Source: Leucogyrophana mollusca
Lineage: Eukaryota; Basidiomycota; Agaricomycetes; Boletales
Reading direction: 5' to 3'
NCBI GenBank assembly: GCA_021014945.1
Contig: MU266668.1
Location: forward strand, 1 to 24,297
DNA: 24,297 nucleotides
Below, one piece after another: positions 11,086 through 20,400 of the stretch. The notes beneath the pieces are model-generated. The model was not told the origin of the DNA. It made no database searches and was given only the letters and a program-made list of their open reading frames with translations. The position numbers and the translations under genes were made by a program. How positions within the stretch are numbered: the first letter of the stretch is position 1; every line of letters begins with the position of its first letter.

Positions 11086-11694
11086 ATCGGTTATGTATAC
11101 GTCGAAAGGAGTGTACGAACGACTCGTTCTACCAAACAAAACACTGTCTGGTGGTGGTCGGCGGGAGCGAATACTTAACCTCAGGCGTCGGCAGCTAGCC
11201 GGAGAGCTGCTAATCGCTAGCGTCCTTTGGGCGTACAAGTTCCGAGCGTCGTGATAGAATTCATTTGGAAGGAATTTGGTGAAGGTGAGGTCCCCTCGTC
11301 ATTGCTTGCTACCCTTCCCTCGAATTAAGTTGCTGGAAGTTACCACAGTGTGTGGACTCTGGAACCTGTACTGCGAGATGGTGGCGGTGGTTGTTCCGAG
11401 GAAACACATCCAGGTGACTCTGGACATTGCAACTCGGACACGACATTCAATAGTACTGTACTTAGTAGTGGCACAAGAGCCTCAGGTTACAAATCAAGAG
11501 TAACGACAGACGTAGTGGTTATACGAAAACAAAGGACATAACAGTATATCAATAGGATAAAACAATAAACAGATATCACCGATTGACAGTGCCCTCCACA
11601 TCCAACGACGTCAACGGAGCACGGAAGTACGCACTGTCTCATAAAACAAATCAAGATGATTGTTCTCCCTCCATATCCAAATATCCAAGACAGA
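11086..11694. other. intergenic region between GH16 gene B and rad21
   Basis: About 610 bp holding the gene B promoter and the rad21 3' end; both genes are on the minus strand. The in-frame extension upstream of the gene B ATG (to 11238) has no ATG-supported signal peptide and was not used. No gene or RNA seen. Confidence 0.45.
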
Positions 11695-14004
11695 TCATAG
11701 CCCCATGGCGGAGGCAATAGATGGCGCGGCCGACCCGTGTCTCTGCCGTGCCCAGAGCTTATCCTTCGCCCGTATCTCGATGTTCTCAAACGGCGCAGCC
11801 TGAGAAAGCTTGATGCAGTCGCGTGTACCAAGCACAAGCAGCTCGAAGAAGAATGACGAAGCGGCTCTTCGCGAGGCCTTCTCGGACATCTTCCTGAAAC
11901 TCATCACCCGCTCTTCATCATCCTCATCCTCGGGCTGAAGATCACTGCGGATGATTCCCAGTGCTTTCACCGTGTTCTTGCTATAACCTCGCCCATCTCC
12001 GTCTCCTCCAGCCTCTTGTGCCTGTGATTGTGATGATGAACGCTCGTCGAATACGGCAATTGCGCTCGTGTGGTCTGCATAAGATACATCACCCTCCTCG
12101 CCTTCTACTGCAGGAGTCGACAGCCGGCTGAGCTGGGTCAGCGGTGAACTCCTTGATCGGGCTCGATCAACGCCCAGATCGTCTTGTGCTGGCTGGAATT
12201 CGCCCCCGATGTCCATCTGGAAATCGTCCACACCGCCAGCAGTAATATCGCCAAAGTCGAATGGTTCTGGAGCAACACTGCCCCGAGGACCAAAAGCTTC
12301 GCTCCCAAGACCAACGCTCGGAGCAACACTAGCGTCGCGCCGGACTTGCTCGACTTCCTCCTCGTGAACACTGCCATCAGGTCGGATCTTTTTCCTCGAC
12401 CCCTTCTCCGGAGAAGCACCCCGCTTCTTTGATGCCGCCGCGTTCTGCACAGGTCGCATAAAGAGCTCAGTGAGCTCGGGCGCAAGACCCGGAGGGCCTG
12501 CACAGAAGTAGGTTCCCAATGGTGTGACTTTGGTCGGAAGGAAGTGCGCAAGAGGGTCTTCACGAATTTCCATCAGGCGCATGACCATGGTAGAGCGCGG
12601 CAGGAAATGGTGCTCTGTCAAGATGTCGCTGACGTCTTTGACTACAGGTGCACCTAGCCGTCCGTGACGTCCGCGACCAAGATTGGCTCCGGGGCCGTCC
12701 GCAAGCTCAGTAACAGCGTCGATGATTTGTTTCTTTTCCTTGGGCTTGCGTTTGGCTTTGGCATCAGCTGCTTCTTCAGCCGCGGCTCGGGCAGCTGCAC
12801 GGGGCGTGAGGTTCATGTCTGGGGGAGGAGTCTGAGGGGGTTCTGTGAGCGGAGAAGCTAGGGTACATACACATTAGCGTATGTCCTGATAGCAAGAATC
12901 ATACACTTACACATCCGAGATGGAGACCGAGTTTGGCCGGGTGTCTTCGCCCGCTCGCTAAGAGGGCGATCTCCAAAGTCGAGCCCCAAGTCAATATCCA
13001 TCCCACCAATGTCGGGCCCGAATCCCATGTCCATGTCAACATCCGCCCCAAAGGGGTGCTCCGACGGATCTCGACTCCTGTTCGAGAGAATGTCCAGGTC
13101 CTTGTCTGTATGTCTACCCATAAAGTGCGACGCAAGCGATTCCCTGGCGCTACGGGGTGTGGGAGCGTCACGTCCTTGTTCCACGCTCCCATCCAGCACG
13201 CTAGCTGGACCGTCACCAAAATCGAGGCCAAGATCAATGTCAGCATAGTCTTGCGAACCAATACCATCCGAAGGACCCAGGTCGAAACCATAGCCAGGGT
13301 CGTCGAGGTCAAATTGAAAATCGTCGGCAGTTGCGAGCGTAATGTCGGAGGGACGCGCTACATGTTGGCCTTGTGGTTCTGCTATGCGATCCTCGAAGTC
13401 AATGTCCCTGTGGCATTAGGTCAGTCGTCGTGGATACTACTACGGTGGAGAAATAGTGCTTACCAGTTGATATCGGGGAGCAATATATCTAGGTCTAGAT
13501 TCTGGCCTTGTAGCGTAATAGCATTTCGATTGACCGCCAGCTGGTCCTCCGTCATATCCACAACACCGGGACGAAACGCCTGAAACATCCCAAATGAGGC
13601 CATGTACCTGGCGCGCGATAGGGAGCCATACCATCTTAATTTTGAGAAGAGCTTCATTACAATCGTCCAAGAGATATTTGGCTTTGCGGCTATAGATCCG
13701 AACGACTCCCAGGAGCAGCTGTCCACTGAGACGCAGCGCCATGACTTCAACCTCCTGCCCCATGATGGCATCTGGAACGTGAACGATGATATCAGAGCCA
13801 AATCACTGATCTGTATAGCGTGTAACTAGCCTGCGGCTTGCTCTATGTCTGTCTGTAGCGTCTGTGTTTTGGAGAGCTTCCGCTCCATGTGTGCAGCGAG
13901 CCATACTTTTGCTAATGGCCCGCGGCGAGATAGGATGGCTTCTGAGTAAAACTGGGCACAATAGTTGGTTACTTCATTTTCTCAGTGTAGAGCATACGCA
14001 CCAT
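11695..14004 (-). CDS. rad21: Rad21/Scc1/Mcd1 cohesin kleisin subunit
   Basis: Alpha-kleisin that closes the Smc1-Smc3 cohesin ring in sister chromatid cohesion and repair; nuclear. Exons (minus order): 14004-14002, 13951-13831, 13771-13632, 13579-13464, 13407-12911, 12857-11695; 679 aa. The N-terminal Rad21/Rec8 domain (residues 1-~105) begins [18 protein letters not shown] and includes [19 protein letters not shown] and [23 protein letters not shown] sequence ([14 protein letters not shown] in this copy). The C-terminal winged helix (about 615-679) has [20 protein letters not shown] and [13 protein letters not shown]. The middle is acidic and low in order, as in the family, and carries the motif [10 protein letters not shown] twice (183-192, 264-273). 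The features match mitotic Rad21 better than Rec8. Oddities are a coding first exon consisting only of the ATG and a GC donor in intron 2 (13830-13772). It shares a divergent promoter with the PPR gene. Stop and C-terminus are in one long open exon. Confidence 0.95.
13772..13830 (-). other. rad21: rad21 intron 2, predicted GC-AG
   Basis: The exon 2 end and exon 3 start are fixed by conserved protein sequence (TDIEQAA then [13 protein letters not shown]). The only junction giving this reading is CCGCAG|GCTAGT...TTCCAG|AT, a 59-nt intron with a GC donor. The nearby GT (GTTACA) would put a stop at the junction. Confidence 0.75.
13952..14001 (-). other. rad21: rad21 intron 1, immediately after the start codon
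   Basis: A 50-nt intron (GTGCGT...CCCAG) separates the ATG at 14004-14002 from the TTT TAC codons of the conserved FYSEAILS sequence. No in-frame ATG lies within the second exon before FYSEA, and the family protein starts MFYSE, so the split start is required by homology. Confidence 0.85.
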
Positions 14005-14205
14005 GAGTCCAAATATACAAGAAAAAGATGGGTATGAGCTGCTCGCGGTTGTGGCTAGGGCGAAGCCTCAGCGCGTCCTGAGGGGAGTTGTGAAACCAGC
14101 ACGTGGCGGCGTAGTGGAATAATGAGTTATTGTGCCGTGTTTGGTTCTGACCTTTTTCGCCATTACCTGGTGACATTTTAGGTGGTCTGTTTCAGCCAAC
14201 ACAAA
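14005..14205. promoter_or_regulatory. divergent promoter between rad21 and the PPR gene
   Basis: Only 201 bp separate the rad21 ATG (minus) from the PPR ATG (plus), so both core promoters and leaders must be here and may overlap. No obvious TATA box; fits the housekeeping nature of both genes. Layout is seen; shared regulation is inference. Confidence 0.55.
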
Positions 14206-16069
14206 ATGCTTGCCTCGACGTCCCGAAGTGCTCTCAAAAGAGTCTCGAGACGACCAGCAGCATGGTTATCTCAGAACAATCCCGGACATGAATCACCACT
14301 CACCATTTTAGGTGAGTTACCATATCTTGTCACGCTCAAATCTGCTGCAGCTTTTAGTAGGGTGTCAGAATACTCAGCGGCGGCTCGCGTCCACCGTAAC
14401 TGTGACTTCTTCACGGTCAGAGATTAGGAACAAGCCATGGGCATTTACACCTGACAACACGTTCCAAGGGACCACGCGAAAAAGCGCCATCGCACGCTTC
14501 CAGAACGATATAACGCGTTTTGCCGAGTCCAATAGGCTGATCGACTGTCTGCGTGTTTGTGCGAGGATGAAAGAGGAGAATGTGACGCCCGACCTCCTCA
14601 TCTACAATTCCCTCCTTTCTTGCGTCGCAGAGCACGGCCTTAACATGGAAGCTTGGGGGATCTACGAAGACATGATATCTATGGGGATAAGTCCAGACCA
14701 CCAAACCTTCCATCACCTCATACATGTACGATAACGCTCCTTTCCGCGTACCATTTACCGTCTCACTGAAGTGTAATGATGTAGGCATCACGCTTTCTTC
14801 GGTCACAAGCTATGTGGGATATTTTGCAGATGATGCACGATGCGAACCTCACCGCAGACGAGAGGACGTTCGGGTTCATCATCAAACGTTTCACTACGGC
14901 TGGGCACCTGGAGCCTGCACTCCAGTACATGAACGAAATGGGTGCCCGAGGACTATCTCCAACTCTCACCACAGCCCAAGATGTCATAATACTGGCAACA
15001 GAACAGGGTTTCCCCCGACTTGCACTCGATTTAGCAGAAAACTTTGAAGCGACGTCGGTGCGGAGACTGAGCAGCGAAACATGGATGAACTGTCTCCTTT
15101 CTTCAGCGGAAGCTCTATATGTACGTGTTTTCTTGTTATGAAGCCTCTCCCGCGTCTGAGTGATCACCATTACGTCAGGCTGAGGGTGTTCAGAGATGTT
15201 GGCAAAAACTTGTTCAGGAGCTCAGTTTCATCCCAGATGAAGGCATTTGCCAACAAGTCCTCCACACTGCCGGTCGCCATGGCCTACCGGAGTTAGGCAC
15301 GGACGTTATACGTGTACTCAGACAACTGGGGGTCAGCTGGCAGGAGCACCACTTTGCACCTCTCATCGAGGCGTTTTGCAAGGCCGACAAGCTGAAGGAA
15401 GCCATCGGCACTCTGGACATAATGCGGAGTAATGGCATTTTCCCTGTGTCGGAGACGACGGATCCAATTTTCCGAATCCTTAAGCAAGATCTTGATCGCG
15501 TGGATAGCGCATGGGACGTCATCAGGGAGCTTCGCAAGGAGGGGAAAACTATCGATCCATTCGCAATCAACGCCATCATCGAAGCCGCCATCTCTTTGGG
15601 TGATTTGCAGCGTGCTGTAGGCGCCTACAAAGCATTTTCAGAGTACGGCAGCATACCCAATATCGACACCTACAACCTTCTCCTATCCGGATGTATCGCC
15701 GCACGACACCGCGAGCTCGGCGATCGGCTCCTTGTCGAGCTAAAGGATGCTTCCATACGTCCTGATGCGCGGACCTATGAGCGGATAATCTTCCTCTGTT
15801 TAACACAAGAGACCTACGAAGATGCGTTCTTCTACCTCGAGGAGATGAAGGCGCAAAAATTCGTGCCTCCGATGGCGGTCTACGACGCGATCATCCGCAC
15901 GTGCATTGTGGCCGGGGATACTCGGTATACGTTGGCATTGGACGAAATGAAACAATGCGGTTACCCTGTGAGGACAGAGCTACAGCGTTTTATTGCATCG
16001 GGTGGGCGTCCGGGGAAACAGCGCCGAGAGCAGAAATCGGAAACATCTGCGCCTTCCTATCAGGAATGA
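14206..16069 (+). CDS. pentatricopeptide repeat (PPR) protein, probably mitochondrial
   Basis: Predicted organellar RNA-binding helical-repeat protein. Exons: 14206-14311, 14358-14725, 14785-15120, 15179-16069; 566 aa. The N-terminus (MLASTSRSALKRVSRRPAAW) is rich in Arg, Ser and Ala and lacks acidic residues, as in a mitochondrial presequence. PPR-like helix pairs recur: MKEENVTPDLLIYNSLLSC with EAWGIYEDMISMGISPDHQT; ILQMMHDANLTADERTFGF; YMNEMGARGLSPTLTT; TLDIMRSNGIFPV; YKAFSEYGSIPNIDTYNLLL; LKDASIRPDARTYERIIF; and YLEEMKAQKFVPPMAVYDAI. The C-terminus is basic and short. The ATG at 14206 is the first ATG in frame; the open frame extends slightly further upstream without an ATG. Which transcript it binds cannot be told. 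No endonuclease, DYW or other catalytic domain is seen. Confidence 0.9.
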
Positions 16070-17119
16070 GGTCATGCGTGTCCTCCACTAGATCGTGTGC
16101 ATAATAATGAATCTCTTCAACACTTGATAGACGCTACCTCCCGTGGGACACATATCATACTCTCGCACAGCTGCTTCACAAACACGAACCACTGAGTTAT
16201 CATTGACAGGCCCCGTGTTCACCCGACAACCCACGAGTCTCCAGTACAGACACATCTTCAGGGGAGGTTTGGACTCCATAAGCCATCCCAGCTCCAGGCC
16301 TTTCTGCGGTGCAGCAACACAACCCAGCCTCTGACTTTCTCGCTCCCACCTCTACATGGTGCTTGTAACCGGCGTGACATTGCACCCCACCTTCCAGCCC
16401 CCCTGGTCCAGGAGCGGACTTGGTGGACTGACAGAGGAGACCTTATACCTGTTAAACCCGGCTGACTATCGCTCCCTAGCTGCCAGCAAGTACAGAAGTA
16501 AGGACTGTCCCACACGAGACGTCTAGGTTGATCTGCGCCCAGCTACCGGGAAAATCACAAATATGCCAACAAAGATAGGCGTACTTACCCATGTGCTGTT
16601 ACCGTTGGTTCGATTTTGTCTCGGGGGGCGCTGGATGCCTGAAAGTCCCGACATGGCGGGGAGATTACTACAGTCGCCACTTGTGCCTGGGGAACGGAAA
16701 CGGAGCAGCTGGACCCAGAGCATGGAAGACTATGGAGAACGGCGGCCAGTGTATGGAGTGTGCTGTGCTCTGGCTTTCTCTACCGTTTTCTACGTCAGCC
16801 ATATAACTCTCGTGTTAGTACGCTAAATTTTACTGCGATTATAGATAGACACCCCAGTGATACTGATAACATGGATACACCCGTCGGGATGCCCAAGTAC
16901 CCCGAAACCCGTACGGTTCAACGTATTCTTGCATTGCATCGTGTTATATATATGTCAAAAGCAGACAGCTGAAAAACGCGTACGATACACCCACGCCCCT
17001 TTCACCTGCACACACGTTCTCTATCACAACACCACCAGCCACCGGTGCTTTAGGCTTCATGTACATCATCATCTCAAACCCCATACGCCCAGCCAACACT
17101 GAGACCCGCATTCCCCCTA
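16070..17119. other. convergent intergenic region
   Basis: About 1.05 kb between the PPR gene (plus) and the coiled-coil gene (minus). Open frames here are under 90 codons and show no domain, signal peptide or splice-linked extension. Presumably 3' UTRs and terminators. I see no repeat or RNA gene. Confidence 0.5.
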
Positions 17120-20100
17120 CTAATGCTTCCCGTCACCACCGACAGCCACTTCTTCATCCTCGTCGTCCCAAGGGCTGAAGTTCGGCTTGCGAGTCAGTGG
17201 CAATGATTGCAACCACGCCGGCAGCGCTTTCTCTCGATCCCTCTGTGCAACGACCTGTGCCGCGGCATGCGCGTGTACAGGTGAGCTTGGGATGCTCCCC
17301 ACATCACTCAAGCTTGGGAGCCTCTCCAAACTTGTATTCGTCGACCCCCCAAGTGCACGTTGCAGCGCCTCCCTCTCCGCACGGGAGGGCGCAAACGCGC
17401 GCAAGAGCGAAGTAGGCGTCGACGATGTCGTAGGCATGAGGCCTGTTGGGTTCAGTGCATCATATGAGGCAGCCGGGGGCGATGGAGAAGGCAACTTGTT
17501 GCGCCGAGTAAGCCGGAAGACTTTTGCGTCGGGGTTGAGACCCTTGCGCTGGGACTGCTTGTCCTTCGTAGAGGTTGAAAACCACCTCCTCGGCACAGCT
17601 AATGCATTTGCTGACTCTGTGTTTCCGTTCGCAGGCGCGTCGTCTGTGAAGACGTGCGAAGACGGGTCCGAGTGCGTGCGATACGGAGGTTTCATCCGTT
17701 CGTAGGGAGAATGCGACTGGGGGCGGACTTCGAATAGGCTGTAACGTGTATCCAGGTCCGGAGTGGGGTCAGACAGCGGCACTTGGGGATCAACAGAGAT
17801 CGGGGAGCTGCTGAATGCCCCTCCTTCGCCAGTCTGAAGCGCACGCCAGTCTGCCCCGCTGTTGACATCGTGTTCTGTCTGGAACGCAGCAGGGGAGTCA
17901 AGCACACTGATCAGGCTGCTCGGGATGAAAGCCGTCGAGCGCGTAGTGTTAGCCGCGGTGTCCGTGTCTCCAAAGGGCGAAAACGTTGTAGAAGGTGTGT
18001 ACGTGTGTCCGCGTGTGTGGCCAATACCGGTGTGAGATGGAACCGAGTTATGGTGATGACCGGCGAGCGTTGCGATGTCGTTGTCAAAAATCGCATAACC
18101 CTTTGCTCGGATTGTCGTTGGGCTGTGCTCCTCAGCAGTAGGCAGTGTGGGGCTGAAATTCGACAAAGCACCCAGCGACAACCGTGCGGGTCGAGGAGAG
18201 CGCGATACCTCCCTTGAATCTGAATTCGAGTTTCTTGCCGAGGAGTGCTCAATGACGGGTGAGTCAAACGGACTGTATGAGACCGGAGACCACGGGGAGG
18301 CCTCTCCGTTACCGTTACTATAACCATGTCCGTTACCGATGTGGCCGTTGCCGTTGTTGTTAATGGGACCGTTGTTATCATTGCCAGTCGAAGAGAGGTC
18401 GCCCATCCCAATGCCGTTGCCGCTGCCGAGCACGTGCAAAGGGAAGAACGAACGGTCTTGCTTAGCAATTTCCACCCGCTCCCTCGTCACTCTCAGCCTC
18501 TCTCTCCCATCGGCAATCTTCTCTTCGAGCTCCCTCGCACGCGCACTCAGCACAGCAATGACATCCTCCGCGACACGAATCTCGCGTTTCCGCTCCTCAA
18601 GTTCAGCCACCACTTCCGCTTCCTGCTCATCCCTCTGCTCCGCATCCACAGCTGCACGGTCGTTCTCCGCGTTTGCTCTAAGACGAGCGATTTCTGTCTC
18701 TAGCTCTTCCAAGCGTCGCGCCGCGCCCTCCCTCGCGCCTTCGGCAGCTTTAAGCTTTTTCTCCGAGTCGCGTTTCCCTGCCTCCGCCGTTCGCTTAGCA
18801 TCTTCAAGGGACTTTGTCTTTGATTTCATCTCGTTCCGCCTGGTGTCCTCGCCGCGTTTCCTCTCACGTAGGGCAGTGACTTCCTCCTCCAGTACCCCAT
18901 GTGATTGCGCAGCAGCCGCATGCGCATCTGCGAGTTGCGTCTGTAGCTCAGTCACAGTTGTTTGCGTGTTGCTAATCTGGCGCAGTACTTCGGCGATGAG
19001 CGGGGAATGTTCAATAGACGATAATGACGGTGCACGCGAGATGGACTGCGGGCGTACGACTGCGATACGTTTGTGGTCAGCAGACAGAAGTGTAGGCTGC
19101 GAGAGCGACGGCGTGTGCCCATCGAGCTGTCGACGGTCAGCGTGCAGTGGCAACGAGGCTGACTTGGGAAGCGGGGGTGGAGTTGAATTCCGTCGAGAAA
19201 GAAGACCAAGACCAGGAGAAGACCGTTCGCGATTCCGCAGTTTAGGCGGAGAACCACGGAGAGAAAGCCGTGGAAAGGGGTTTGCTTTGGGAAACGGAAG
19301 GCCTATACGAACGCCAATATCTACGTTAGCTTCGTATTCATACCCAAGGAATCGATTCGATAACACTGACGATGGCAATTGTCAAGGGCCTTGAAGCCCA
19401 AAATGCCAGAACTCCAGCCTTCAGCATCCTTGGATCGGATCATCGCGTCGTGGTACCACGACTCGACGAGGCCACCCCGCCACCAGTGTCCAAAAGCGCC
19501 AATAAACCAAGAGTCTGAGACTACCGATCCATCCGATTGATCTGTGTCACTACCGGATGCACTGCCGTTTACGTGAGCGTGTCGGTTATCATTGGACCTA
19601 CTCCCAGCGGCACCGCGTGTTGTTGCGATGGTGCAGATGCCAAAGCTGTGGAAGACATGCTTGGGTGTACGAAGTGAAACGGTGGCACGATTAGCAAAGT
19701 GAAACGGAAGAGTTGTGCGATCCTGCTGTGGCGTGCGGTCGATGGGACGTGCGAGGGTGTCAATGTCCGAAGCGTCGTCTGTTGTGTCGTCGAGGCGGCT
19801 GAGATGTTGGCGGAAAGACTGTTCCGTGAGATAGGCACGGAAGGAAGTCTCTGATGGGTTAGTGAGATAGGCTGATGGACACGCGATTAAAATCACGATA
19901 CATCGGATGAGAAAGACATATCAAGATGAAGTACGGATTTAGGAAGAGACAGGCGTGGCAAGTCGATGGGACAGATCAGTAAGCAGCTTCAAGAAAAGCC
20001 TCGTGCAGCGCTCACCGAGGATGAGGACGATGGCTACAAACACGAGAGCACAGACAAAGGACCGAAATTCAGCGCGAGGGTGGGAGTCATTATTCCAGGC

Positions 20101-20154
20101 AAAGAACGGGCTGCTGAATGACAAAAGGCCAAGCCCGCCCACGGAAATGCTCAT
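17120..20154 (-). CDS. membrane-anchored coiled-coil protein of unknown function
   Basis: I do not recognise the family. Working model (minus order): 20154-20016, 19871-19371, 19320-17120; about 946 aa. The 5' end is uncertain: the frame stays open to about 20316, where a TACTAAC branch point and TTGCAG acceptor indicate a further upstream exon, so the true N-terminus is probably longer and adds a hydrophobic segment (NSLILLMSISVGGLGLLSF). A transmembrane helix (RSFVCALVFVAIVLIL) is followed by TSFRAYLTEQSFRQHLSRLD and a Trp-rich patch (GAFGHWWRGGLVESWYHD). A Ser/Pro-rich linker leads to a long coiled coil at about residues 322-502 in this numbering (heptads of Glu/Lys/Arg/Ala, e.g. LEELETEIARLRANAE). 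An Asn/Gly-rich tract and a long Ser/Pro-rich disordered tail end in an acidic DDEDEEVAVGG. The 144-nt intron (19872-20015, donor GTGAGC) and the 50-nt intron (19321-19370) are the least certain joints. A structural or tethering role is only a guess. Confidence 0.65.
18303..18422 (-). repeat. imperfect hexanucleotide repeat encoding an Asn/Gly-rich tract
   Basis: Within the coiled-coil gene, units of the form CCGTTACCG / CCGTTGCCG (plus-strand view) recur and encode a run of Asn-Gly pairs interrupted by His, Ile and Tyr, just C-terminal to the coiled coil. Such tracts are prone to length change. Confidence 0.55.
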
Positions 20155-20400
20155 GAGCAGGATGAGAGAGTTTGTAGGGGACGACGCAAGCAAAGGCGCC
20201 GAACTGTTGCCTGGAAGCTTTGAAGAATTGAGGGTCCTGTGCGTTCGTTTGAGTGCAGACAGGGTTGCCAGTAGGAGCTCCTGTCCCTGCAGCTGCGTAT
20301 ACTGCAAAGGCTGCAAGAGACTTTATTGTTAGTATAAACCTGTTTGGATGGTGAGCGTCAGAACGAGAAAGACGATGAGGCTTGTGCAATCAAAATGTCG
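20155..20400 (-). other. unresolved 5' part of the coiled-coil gene
   Basis: The coding frame of the first modelled exon is open up to about 20316 on the minus strand. A strong branch point and acceptor (ACTAAC ... CTCTTGCAG) ends at about 20317. Upstream, a short frame with an ATG contains a hydrophobic run (TSLIVFLVLTLTIQT), but joining it in phase needs a donor I cannot choose between (GTAGTT, GTACAA or GTTTAT). Confidence 0.4.

Noticed and set aside
12933..13583. 216-codon plus-strand open frame over rad21
   Set aside because: Antisense to well-supported rad21 exons and introns.
16605..16625. tRNA-like GGTTCGA box
   Set aside because: No matching A box, acceptor stem or anticodon arm around it; similar partial B-box matches elsewhere also fail.
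19376..19382. True frameshift in the coiled-coil gene
   Set aside because: An in-phase 50-nt GT-AG intron explains the frame change without an error, so I did not call the gene broken; the alternative is kept as a finding.
18339..19394. 351-codon plus-strand open frame opposite the coiled-coil gene
   Set aside because: Ser/Arg-rich antisense shadow of the Glu/Lys/Arg coiled-coil codons on the minus strand.
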